DNA from: an uncultured Elusimicrobia bacterium
GTDB taxonomy: Bacteria > Elusimicrobiota > Elusimicrobia > UBA1565 > UBA9628
Length of the DNA stretch: 5,695 nt
Assembly (NCBI GenBank): GCA_903874575.1
Contig: CAIQSZ010000408.1
Coordinates: 1-5,695 of the forward strand
Direction of reading: 5' to 3'
Shown here: positions 1 through 5,695 of the stretch, in pieces
Numbering within the stretch: position 1 is the first letter of the stretch
Layout: each line of letters starts with the position of its first letter
Translations under genes and position numbers: made by a program
The notes under the pieces: generated by a model
What the model saw: only the letters and a program-made list of their open reading frames with translations
The model's database searches: none
Told to the model about the DNA's origin: nothing

Positions 1-2043
1 CGTGCGTCTCGCGGGAGGCAGTCCGCGCAGGCGCTCGGCCGGGGGCCGAGGCACGCGGCCGGCGTCCGCCTCGCCGGGCGGCGGCAGGCCCGCGGCGCGG
101 CACAGCTCCCGCAGGTAGGTGGAGGGGACCTGGGCGCGCCCGTTCTCGTCGGAACGCGGATACACCAGGGTCAGTTGCTCGCGCGCGGAGGCGACGACCA
201 GCGCGAACAGCAGCCGCTCCTCCTCATGGCCCGCGGCCTTGCGGCCGATCCAATAGCCGGCCGGATGGCGCAGGGCCGCGCGCGCCTCGTCGCGCAGGAT
301 GGGGTCCTCCTGGATCTGGCGCGGGAAGAGCTTCTCCTTCAGGCCGATCATGACGACGGCGCGAAAGCGCCCGCCCCGCGCGTCCATGGCGTCCAGCGCG
401 CGCACGCCCGACCCGCCCGCGCCGGCCGGCCGCGTCGCGCGGGAGAGCTTCGTCTCGAACGCGTCCAAGAACTTCTCCCACGAGCATTCCGCGTCCAGCC
501 GGTCGAACGCCGCCAGTTCGTCGAGGGCGCCGGCCACGGCGGCGCGCGCGTCGCGCTCCGGGCCCGAGGCGTCGGGCGGGAACCCCAGGTGGGACGCCAG
601 CAGGGCGCGCGCCTCCTCGGCGCGCTTCGACCACGCCGCCGGCGGTCCGCCCAAGCCGTCGCGCACGCCGGACAGGAACTCCCACAGCGCGAACACGTCC
701 GCCCCGGGAACCGCGAAGCCCGGCAGGCCCTCGCGCACGCGGTGGGGGTACAACTCGACGGGGCCGCTCGCGCGCGGCTCCAGCTTTCCGCGCCACTGCA
801 GCCAGCCGGCGCGCACGCCCAGGGCCTCGACGAGCCTGCGCCACAGCGCGACGCGGCCGCGCGACGCCGAGGCGAAGTAGGGAGACGCGACCAGATCCTC
901 CACGACGCGCGCGGGAAAGTCCCGGCGCCGCAGGGTCAGCAGGTCCAGCGAGGCCTTCGCCAGCGGGCGGCGCAGGATGGGCTCGCCGCCGGCCAGATCG
1001 AGCGGCACGCCCTCGGCGGCGAACGCGTCGAGCAGCGCGGCGCGGTAGGGCTCCAGCTGGCGCGCGACGACGGCGATCTCCGCGCAAGGCACGCCGGAGG
1101 CCGCCAGCCGGGAGCACTCCTTGGCGGCGGCCCAGGCCTCGTCGCGGGCGCCGGACGCGGAGACCACGCGCACGCGCGCGGGGTCCGCCTTCGCGGGGGA
1201 CGCGGCCGGGTCGAACAGCGCGTCGAGCGCGGCGCCCAGCGCCGTGCCCGCGCCCCCGGGCCGAGACAAGTCGCGCGGGTCGCGCGCGGCGAGCTTCGTC
1301 TCGAAGAGCTCGTCGGCGAAGCGGTACGCGGGATGGCCCTTGCGGTACGGGAAATACAGCCGCGACGGCCGCGTGGAGGTCACCGCTTCGAACACGTCGG
1401 CCTGCAGTCCGGTGAGATCGTAGAAGCCGTAGTACAGCACCTCGCGGAACCCCGCCAGCCACGCCGACCCCGGCGCCGACTCCGCCGCGCGCTTGGTCAG
1501 CGACGACGGCGGCAGCACGCCCAGCTTCGCCAGCTTCTTTTGATACGCGGCCTGCAGCGAGAGCAGCGCGACGAGGCGCGCCTTCTCGTCCTCGTCGCGC
1601 AAGAGGTCGTCGCCGAAGTTGTCCGCGAGCTGGCGCGGGTCCACGCCCGCGTCCACCAGGTCGCGCAGGCTGGAGCGGACCGCGGCCGCCAGCGCGCGGG
1701 GCCGAAGTTCCCGGGCGATGCCCAAAGACGGCGCCTCGTCGAGGGCCTGATCGACGACCGCGTCGTGGAACAGCGGGTCGGAGACCAGCGCCCCCTCCGG
1801 GAACCCCGCCTCCTCCACGATCGCGGCGGCGACGCTGTGAAAAGTGTGCAGGTGCACGCCCAGCAGGGACTGCCCCTTTTCGACGACGAGCAGGCGTTCC
1901 AGTCGGTCGGCCAGCGTGCGCGACGGCGCGACCACCAGCAGGGGCGCGTCGCCCGGCCCGGGCTTGAGTTCCGCGACGCGCGCGGCGAACGCGTCTTCGA
2001 GCGCCTCGAAAGGCCCGTAAAAAACCTTCAGCGTCCCGCCCAC
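1..2043 (-). CDS. AddB/RecC-like helicase-nuclease subunit, N-terminal 681 codons (C-terminus beyond left edge)
   Basis: Reading the minus strand from a GTG at 2043 gives a stop-free frame of 681 codons running off the left edge. It looks like the AddB/RecC-type subunit of a double-strand-break-processing helicase-nuclease (cytoplasm, recombinational repair). Residues 35-52 (LLVVAPSRTLADRLERLL) sit where the superfamily 1 Walker A lies but lack GKT, and HLHTFHS at 64-70 resembles motif Ia. EAW...EIAVVAR (302-328) fits the start of the second motor domain. VRALDAMDARGGRF (547-560), then VVMIGLKEKLFP (563-574), matches the conserved region near motif V, and EEERLLFALVVAS (607-619) matches motif VI. 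The PD-(D/E)XK nuclease expected at the C-terminus is not visible. No ATG occurs early in the frame. The frame stays open upstream into hisS, so the GTG start is inferred from position and from the -10-like hexamer just before it. Family fairly sure; AddB versus a stand-alone PD-(D/E)XK protein is unresolved. Confidence 0.85.
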   Translation of the reverse strand, partial: MGGTLKVFYGPFEALEDAFAARVAELKPGPGDAPLLVVAPSRTLADRLERLLVVEKGQSLLGVHLHTFHSVAAAIVEEAGFPEGALVSDPLFHDAVVDQALDEAPSLGIARELRPRALAAAVRSSLRDLVDAGVDPRQLADNFGDDLLRDEDEKARLVALLSLQAAYQKKLAKLGVLPPSSLTKRAAESAPGSAWLAGFREVLYYGFYDLTGLQADVFEAVTSTRPSRLYFPYRKGHPAYRFADELFETKLAARDPRDLSRPGGAGTALGAALDALFDPAASPAKADPARVRVVSASGARDEAWAAAKECSRLAASGVPCAEIAVVARQLEPYRAALLDAFAAEGVPLDLAGGEPILRRPLAKASLDLLTLRRRDFPARVVEDLVASPYFASASRGRVALWRRLVEALGVRAGWLQWRGKLEPRASGPVELYPHRVREGLPGFAVPGADVFALWEFLSGVRDGLGGPPAAWSKRAEEARALLASHLGFPPDASGPERDARAAVAGALDELAAFDRLDAECSWEKFLDAFETKLSRATRPAGAGGSGVRALDAMDARGGRFRAVVMIGLKEKLFPRQIQEDPILRDEARAALRHPAGYWIGRKAAGHEEERLLFALVVASAREQLTLVYPRSDENGRAQVPSTYLRELCRAAGLPPPGEADAGRVPRPPAERLRGLPPARRT

Positions 2044-2048
2044 GGCCC

Positions 2049-2054
2049 AGTCTA
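2049..2054 (-). promoter_or_regulatory. Candidate -10 element for the AddB-like gene (leaderless)
   Basis: On the minus strand TAGACT (four of six matches to TATAAT, and fitting TANNNT) lies 5 nt before the GTG at 2043. Transcription starting at the usual distance would begin at about 2042-2043, on the start codon. No Shine-Dalgarno is present in the preceding bases, and I see no convincing -35. The call rests on spacing and on similarity to the other two gene starts. Confidence 0.45.
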
Positions 2055-2081
2055 CCGTTTTCGCCGCCTCGGCGTCTTTGG

Positions 2082-2087
2082 TAGACT
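2082..2087 (+). promoter_or_regulatory. Candidate -10 element for hisS (near-leaderless)
   Basis: TAGACT (TANNNT, four of six matches to TATAAT) ends 7 nt before the hisS ATG, so +1 would fall at about 2094, one base before the start codon. There is no Shine-Dalgarno between it and the ATG. The -35 region (about 2058-2064) is only weakly T-rich. It is the right-hand arm of the inverted repeat and mirrors the hexamer of the divergent gene. Confidence 0.45.
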
Positions 2088-2094
2088 CACCGCC

Positions 2095-3399
2095 ATGTCC
2101 ATCCCCACCGCTCCGCCGTCGGGCTTCCGAGATTTCCTGCCGGACCAGGTCGCGCTGCGCCACGACGCCATCGAGACCATCCAGAAGATCTACCGCTCGT
2201 TCGGCTTCCAGCCGGTGGCGACCGCCGCGGTCGAGGACCTGGCCGTGCTGGTGGGGCAGGGCGGCAACGAGAACGAAAAATTGATCTTCAAGATCATGAA
2301 GCGCGGCGAGGCGCTGGAACGCGCGCAGGCGGAGAAGACCGACCTGGCCGACCTGGGACTACGCTTCGACCTGACCCTGCCGCTGGCGCGCTACTACACC
2401 AAGCACGGCTCCGCCCTGCCGCACCCGTTCAAGGCGTTCAACATGGGGCCCGTCTGGCGCGCGGAACGCGCCCAGAAGGGGCGCTACCGCGAGTTCACGC
2501 AGTGCGACGCCGACATCATCGGCGCGGACTCTTGGGGCGCGGAGGTGGACGTCATCACCGCGATCCTGACCGTGTTCAAAGCGTTCGGCCTGGCCGGCGT
2601 GAAGGTTCACCTCAACGACCGCCGCTTCGTGGACCAGGCCCTCGAGAAGGCCGGCGTGCCCGCCGAGAAGCGCGGCGCGGCGTGCGTCGTCGTCGACAAG
2701 CTGGACAAGTCCGAGCCCGAAAAGGTCCTGGCCGAGCTGGAGGCGGAGGTGGGAACCGAGGCGGCGAAGGCCCTGGCGGGCTCCATCATGGCCGTCGAGG
2801 CGGGGCCCGACATGCTGTCCGCGGTGCAAGGCGAGTTCGCGCACCTGACCCGGATTTCGGACGCGGTGAAGTCCGTGATGCCCGACGCGGTCATCGTCCT
2901 GACGCCGAACCTGATGCGCGGCATGGGCTACTACACCGGCCCCGTGTTCGAGTTCCGCCACCCGTCGCTGTCCGGCTCGCTGGGCGGCGGCGGCCGCTAC
3001 GACCGTCTGACCGAGAAATTCGGCGGCCGGCCTATTCCCGCGTGCGGCGGCTCGATCGGCTTCGAACGCCTGATGCTCCTCCTGGAGGAGCTGGGCCGGC
3101 GCTCCCCCGACGCCCTGCCCGACGCCGTGGTCACGGTGTTCTCCGACGAACTGCGCGGCCGCTCCATCGCGGTCGCCGCCGCCCTGCGCGCGAAGGGCCT
3201 CTCCGTCGACCTCTATCCCGGCGGCGGCAAGCTGAAGGTCCAATTCAAGTACGCCGACCAAAAGAAGGCGCGCTACGCCGTCGTCATCGGCCCGGACGAG
3301 GCCGAGCGCGGCGTCGTGCAGGTGAAGTCGCTGGCCACCGGCGACGAGCAGGCGCTGTCGCTTGAAGAGGCCTGCGCGCGCATCGCCGCGGGAACCTGA
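2095..3399 (+). CDS. hisS: Histidyl-tRNA synthetase (HisRS)
   Basis: A 434-residue class II aminoacyl-tRNA synthetase that charges tRNA-His with histidine using ATP in the cytoplasm; full length for HisRS. Motif 1 region: GFRDFLP (10-16). The ATP/substrate loop reads LRFDLTLP (89-96), the 'DLT' type rather than the 'PEGT' type of E. coli HisRS. Motif 2 runs from W121-R122-A-E-R125 through QKGRYREFTQCDADIIG (127-143). The histidine-binding loop is RGMGYYTG (275-282), followed by LGGGGRYDRL (296-305), and motif 3 is GGSIGFERL (318-326). Residues from about 343 on form the anticodon-binding domain, with KVQFKYADQKKARYAVVIG near its middle. The frame stays open far upstream, but the ATG at 2095 is chosen because HisRS homology begins there and a -10-like element precedes it. 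The next gene follows after 16 bp and is probably co-transcribed. Confidence 0.97.
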   Translation: MSIPTAPPSGFRDFLPDQVALRHDAIETIQKIYRSFGFQPVATAAVEDLAVLVGQGGNENEKLIFKIMKRGEALERAQAEKTDLADLGLRFDLTLPLARYYTKHGSALPHPFKAFNMGPVWRAERAQKGRYREFTQCDADIIGADSWGAEVDVITAILTVFKAFGLAGVKVHLNDRRFVDQALEKAGVPAEKRGAACVVVDKLDKSEPEKVLAELEAEVGTEAAKALAGSIMAVEAGPDMLSAVQGEFAHLTRISDAVKSVMPDAVIVLTPNLMRGMGYYTGPVFEFRHPSLSGSLGGGGRYDRLTEKFGGRPIPACGGSIGFERLMLLLEELGRRSPDALPDAVVTVFSDELRGRSIAVAAALRAKGLSVDLYPGGGKLKVQFKYADQKKARYAVVIGPDEAERGVVQVKSLATGDEQALSLEEACARIAAGT

Positions 3400-3404
3400 T
3401 CGCC

Positions 3405-3410
3405 GGGAGG
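3405..3410 (+). promoter_or_regulatory. Ribosome binding site deciding the 3416 start
   Basis: GGGAGG lies 5 nt before the ATG at 3416, in the short gap after the hisS stop. It supports this start over an in-frame ATG at 3362, which lies inside the hisS coding region and would add 18 residues of poor quality (Arg- and Pro-rich). Confidence 0.75.
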
Positions 3411-3415
3411 CAAGG

Positions 3416-4081
3416 ATGACCGATCACGCGTGGGAGATCAGATCGGACACGGGAAGCAGCTGGATTCTATCCGTCGCCGTCGGCTTGCTCGGCGCTCTTT
3501 TCATTTATCTGACGAAAGGACATATGGCGCCGTCGGAGAGTTCCCGCGCCGCCTTTTGGCTGGGCGTCATGCTTGTCGGGCTCTGCGCGGCGTCTTTGAT
3601 CATGATGGAAGATATCGTCGTGATGGTCGACCCCGCGAGCAAAAGGCTGGAGTTCCGCCGTTCGGGCTATTGGCGGCAGAGTTCCTCCGTGGTCGGATTC
3701 GAGGGAATTGATCACGTCGGCGTCGTCGAAACGTGGGCGGAAGGCAAAGTCGGCTCGACTTACACCCTTACCGTCGTTTTGAAGAACGGCAAATCCGAGC
3801 GCACCGGCAGATGGTCGTTCGATGAATCCGAAATCGACGCGCTGGCGCGGCGGCTGGCCGCGGATATCGGCTGCGCCTGCAGAACCGGTACCCCCGCCCC
3901 CCCTATTTCCGCCATCCACATCCCGGCCGCGGCGCTGGGCTCCATCCTGATTTACGTCGTCTGGTATCGCCTGCGCACGGGCCAAACGTGTCCGGCCATG
4001 TGGCACGGCTCCGCGCCGCCGGTCATCATTCTCATCGCCTTCGCGACGCTCCTCGACCTCTTTCGCCGATTCTGGCGTTGA
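3416..4081 (+). CDS. Uncharacterised four-helix membrane protein with a PH-like soluble region
   Basis: The product is 221 residues and I do not recognise its family by name. Hydrophobic segments at about 16-32, 45-64, 168-184 and 202-216 suggest two membrane hairpins. Between them, residues 65-155 look soluble and beta-rich: IVVMVDPASKRLEFRR, then a segment with GFEGIDHVGVVE, then YTLTVVLKNGK, then a helix DESEIDALARRLAADIGC. This order (a strand with 'D..s.rLeF', 'f..I..v.v', 'v.LkdGk', terminal helix) resembles bacterial PH-like or DUF domains attached to membrane hairpins. There is no signal peptide, catalytic motif or nucleotide-binding motif. It sits 16 bp after hisS with its own Shine-Dalgarno, so it is probably translated from the hisS transcript. 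Its codons use clearly more A/T in third positions than its neighbours (for example GGA, ATT, GAT, AAA), which may mean recent acquisition or weak expression. Function unknown; the reading frame is convincing. Confidence 0.85.
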   Translation: MTDHAWEIRSDTGSSWILSVAVGLLGALFIYLTKGHMAPSESSRAAFWLGVMLVGLCAASLIMMEDIVVMVDPASKRLEFRRSGYWRQSSSVVGFEGIDHVGVVETWAEGKVGSTYTLTVVLKNGKSERTGRWSFDESEIDALARRLAADIGCACRTGTPAPPISAIHIPAAALGSILIYVVWYRLRTGQTCPAMWHGSAPPVIILIAFATLLDLFRRFWR

Positions 4082-4106
4082 TTTCGCGGCGGCGCCGGGG
4101 TACAAT
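4078..4106 (+). promoter_or_regulatory. Sigma70-type promoter giving a leaderless SirB1-like mRNA
   Basis: TTGATT (4078-4083; four of six matches to TTGACA) and TACAAT (4101-4106; five of six matches to TATAAT) are separated by exactly 17 bp, the optimal spacing. The -35 overlaps the stop codon of the upstream membrane-protein gene. Counting the last base of the -10 as position -7 puts +1 at 4113, the G of the GTG start. The intervening bases CCCGAC contain no Shine-Dalgarno. This is the strongest promoter in the window. Confidence 0.7.
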
Positions 4107-4112
4107 CCCGAC

Positions 4113-4973
4113 GTGGGCCTGGACGACACCTCGCTGCGCAGCCTCGTGGCCCTGCTCGATGACGAGGACCCGCGCAGCTTGGACCTGGTGCGCCGCAAGC
4201 TCTTCGACGTGGGCGCGGCGGCGATCCCCTACCTGGAAGCGGCGCGAACGCCCTCCCAGCCGGAGTTCACGGCGCGCCTGGACGGGATGGCCGAGGAACT
4301 CCGCTTCCAGGCCCTTCGGCGCGAGTTCCTGGCGATGGCCGCCCAACGCATGCCCGACCTGGAGTCCGGCGCGTTCCTGCTCTCGCGGTTCGTGCGTCCG
4401 GACGCGGACCCCGAAGCCTATCGCCGCTGGCTCGACCGCGTCGCCGCGGCGGCCGAACAGGACGTCGCCGACGACGAGACCGCCCTGGAATCCGCCGTGA
4501 AACTGGCCGCCAGACTTTTTAGGGGAATGGGATTTTCGGGCAACGAGAAAAACTACTACGATCCCGACAACTCCTGCCTGACGCGCGTCATCGATACCCG
4601 CCGGGGCATTCCCGTGACGCTCTCGGTCCTTTATCTCCTCGTCGCCAAACGGCTTAGGATCCCGGCGTACGGCGTCGGCACGCCCGGCCACTTCCTCCTA
4701 GGCCTGCGCACGGAAGGCGAGGCGCGCTTCCTGGACGCCTTCCAGCAAGGCCGCCAGCTCGGCGTCGCCGAGGTCCGGCGCATGCTCGTGCGCAACGGCT
4801 ACGAGTTCCGGCCGGAATACCTGCGCCCCTGCGGGCCGCGCGAAATCCTGGCGCGCATGATGCGCAACCTCCTGTCGGTCTACCAAAAGACCGGCGCCGC
4901 CGGCCGCGCCGAGCGCCTGTCCGCCCTGGTCGAGATCGTGGTCACGGGGCGGGCCCCGGCGGAGGACGCATGA
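4113..4973 (+). CDS. SirB1/transglutaminase-core-2-like protein
   Basis: A 286-residue soluble protein of the SirB1-like family, which carries a transglutaminase-like fold; its cellular role is poorly known. The N-terminus (about 8-42) is helical and HEAT-like, with LLDDEDPRSLDLVRRKL then GAAAIPYLEAA. The hallmark block runs from residue 139 to 196: GFSGNEKNYYDPDNS (140-154), RRGIPVTLSVLYLLVAKRL (163-181), and GVGTPGHFLL (187-196). FLDAFQQGRQL follows at 206-216. H193 and D208 fit the His and Asp of a transglutaminase triad. By alignment with classical transglutaminases the cysteine position falls near P167, so catalysis is doubtful; the GIP motif appears typical of the family rather than peculiar to this copy. 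C155 is the only nearby cysteine. GTG is preferred as start because a promoter places +1 there. The gene overlaps the next by ATGA, implying translational coupling. Confidence 0.88.
   Translation: MGLDDTSLRSLVALLDDEDPRSLDLVRRKLFDVGAAAIPYLEAARTPSQPEFTARLDGMAEELRFQALRREFLAMAAQRMPDLESGAFLLSRFVRPDADPEAYRRWLDRVAAAAEQDVADDETALESAVKLAARLFRGMGFSGNEKNYYDPDNSCLTRVIDTRRGIPVTLSVLYLLVAKRLRIPAYGVGTPGHFLLGLRTEGEARFLDAFQQGRQLGVAEVRRMLVRNGYEFRPEYLRPCGPREILARMMRNLLSVYQKTGAAGRAERLSALVEIVVTGRAPAEDA
4961..4965 (+). promoter_or_regulatory. Ribosome binding site of the DipZ-like gene
   Basis: GGAGG lies 4 nt before the ATG at 4970, inside the end of the SirB1-like coding region. With the ATGA stop/start overlap it indicates coupled translation from one mRNA. 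Confidence 0.75.
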
Positions 4974-5695
4974 AGACCCTGCTGTGCGGCGCGCTCGCCC
5001 TCATGCTGTCCGCCCCCGCGGCGGCCGTACGCCCCCTCACCCTGCCCGCGCCGGAGTTCTCCCCCGACGCCGCGTGGATCAACTCCAAGCCGCTGACCCT
5101 CGCCTTCCTGCGCGGGCGCAAGGCCGTCCTGGTCGCCTTCCTGAACCCGACCAACCTCCATTCGATCCGCGTCCTCGCGCCGCTGAAAGCCTGGTTCGAC
5201 CGCTACGCGATGAGCCAATTGATGGTCGTCGGCGTCGTCACGCCCGACCTCGACGTGCAGAAGGACGCGGCGTGGCTCAAGGCCGAGCTCAGGCGGCAGG
5301 GCGTCGGGTTCCCCGTGATCATCGATGGAGACCGCCGGCTCTGGAAGGCCTACGCGGCCGGAGGCTGGCCCGCGCTTTTCCTCATAAACCGCAAAGGCCG
5401 CGTGGTCTTCGACCGCATCGGCGAAGGCGGCTACGAGGAATTCGAGAAGGAGCTGCGCGCGGCGCTCTCCGGCTTGACCCAGGCTCTCCCGCCCGCCGTG
5501 GCCGCCCCCGAGCCCCGGAGCAAAGACTGCGGCCCGGCGACCGCGGACGTCCGGATGGGCTCCCGCGGCAAGGCCCGGGCGCTCGCGCTCGACAACGACA
5601 CCAGCCGCCGGAGCTTCCTCGCCGAGACCCGCCAGGGCGAACTGGCCACGCGGGGCAAATGGGACACGGAGCCCGACGGCCTGCGCTTGGCGCAG
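4970..5695 (+). CDS. Secreted DipZ-like thioredoxin-fold protein lacking the CxxC active site (runs off right edge)
   Basis: The visible part is 242 residues and continues past the window. Residues 1-19 form a Sec signal peptide (MKTLLCGALALMLSAPAAA) with a likely cut after A19, so it acts outside the cytoplasmic membrane. The mature part follows the thioredoxin-like domain of DipZ-type thiol-disulfide proteins: LPAPEF...W36-I-N-S, PLTLAFLRGRKAVLVAF (41-57), a second strand VVGVVTPDL, VGFPVIIDGDRRLWKAY, G132-W-P134 (the cis-proline loop), LFLINRKGRVVF, and GEGGYEEFEKEL. After a Pro/Ala linker, VRMGSRG (194-200) and ATRGKW (226-231) resemble the C-terminal beta-sandwich of DipZ ('ETYLG..R', 'L.G.W'). 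Where family members have C-I-N-C, this protein has N62-L-H-S65, so ordinary thiol-disulfide exchange is unlikely. The only cysteine after the signal peptide is C187, in the linker. It overlaps the SirB1-like stop codon. Confidence 0.82.
   Translation, partial: MKTLLCGALALMLSAPAAAVRPLTLPAPEFSPDAAWINSKPLTLAFLRGRKAVLVAFLNPTNLHSIRVLAPLKAWFDRYAMSQLMVVGVVTPDLDVQKDAAWLKAELRRQGVGFPVIIDGDRRLWKAYAAGGWPALFLINRKGRVVFDRIGEGGYEEFEKELRAALSGLTQALPPAVAAPEPRSKDCGPATADVRMGSRGKARALALDNDTSRRSFLAETRQGELATRGKWDTEPDGLRLAQ

Larger units (their letters stand above)
2049..2087. repeat. 8-bp perfect inverted repeat in the divergent intergenic region
   Basis: AGTCTACC at 2049-2056 is the exact reverse complement of GGTAGACT at 2080-2087, with 23 bp between the arms. 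The pair fills most of the 51-bp gap between the divergent AddB-like gene and hisS. Each arm contains a TAGACT hexamer pointing toward the gene it precedes, so the repeat can be read as two symmetric -10 elements. It could also be an operator for a dimeric regulator. A terminator is unlikely because there is no T tract and the loop is long. The repeat is seen directly; its function is inferred. Confidence 0.7.

Noticed and set aside
224..1462. 412-codon minus-strand open frame starting with ATG
   Set aside because: It is in the wrong frame relative to the AddB-like gene on the same strand. Its product is Arg/Gly/Ala-rich without motifs.
2049..2087. Intrinsic terminator
   Set aside because: The arms are only 8 bp, the loop is 23 nt, no T tract follows, and it lies between two divergent starts where no terminator is needed.
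175..2094. In-frame 640-codon upstream extension of hisS
   Set aside because: The translation is Arg-, Gln- and Ala-rich low-complexity sequence with no family features and is antisense to a frame with clear AddB-like motifs. HisRS homology begins at 2095. It is a stop-poor shadow caused by high G+C.
2359..3261. 300-codon minus-strand open frame within hisS
   Set aside because: It is antisense to a well-supported HisRS and has no recognisable domain or ribosome binding site.
4535..4580. C155 of the SirB1-like protein as a transglutaminase nucleophile
   Set aside because: The classical cysteine aligns near P167 in the GIP motif instead. C155 lies in the preceding NSxL segment, so it cannot be assigned a catalytic role.
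4880..5218. 112-codon minus-strand open frame across the SirB1/DipZ junction
   Set aside because: It is antisense to two supported genes, has a composition typical of a G+C-driven shadow frame and shows no motifs.
1..5695. CRISPR, toxin-antitoxin, retron, phage or transposon system
   Set aside because: No direct-repeat array, integrase or transposase motifs, reverse transcriptase motifs or terminal repeats were seen. The genes are mostly housekeeping families.

Overview
The window is bacterial, very G+C-rich and almost fully coding. It holds five protein genes, two of them cut by the window edges. I see no RNA gene, insertion sequence, CRISPR array, attachment site or origin. The phylum cannot be fixed from the sequence. 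High G+C, a Sec signal peptide on the last gene and the gene families (AddB/RecC-like, HisRS, SirB1-like, DipZ-like) fit a high-G+C, probably diderm bacterium. That is a weak inference.

Layout. From the left edge to 2043, on the minus strand, lies the N-terminal 681 codons of a large AddB/RecC-like helicase-nuclease subunit; its C-terminus, where a nuclease domain would be expected, is outside the window. A 51-bp divergent intergenic region (2044-2094) separates it from hisS (2095-3399, plus), a full-length histidyl-tRNA synthetase. Sixteen bases after hisS comes a 221-residue membrane protein with four predicted membrane segments around a soluble PH-like region (3416-4081); its base composition is visibly less G+C-rich. 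After a 31-bp gap, a SirB1/transglutaminase-core-2-like protein (4113-4973) overlaps by four bases (ATGA) a secreted DipZ-like thioredoxin-fold protein (4970 to the right edge) that has lost both cysteines of the expected active-site CxxC.

Expression logic. Three genes that appear to begin transcription units (the AddB-like gene, hisS and the SirB1-like gene) have no Shine-Dalgarno. Each has a TANNNT -10-like hexamer only 5-7 nt before its start codon, as expected for leaderless mRNAs. The two operon-internal genes have clear Shine-Dalgarno sites (GGGAGG and GGAGG). The best promoter is TTGATT-17 bp-TACAAT before the SirB1-like gene, which would put +1 on the G of its GTG start. The divergent AddB/hisS region carries an 8-bp perfect inverted repeat whose arms each contain one of the -10-like hexamers.

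The genes look like housekeeping functions (DNA repair, tRNA charging) next to two poorly characterised envelope or unknown genes. I see no evidence for a new defence or mobile system. The most notable points are the leaderless-promoter pattern and the cysteine-less DipZ homologue.
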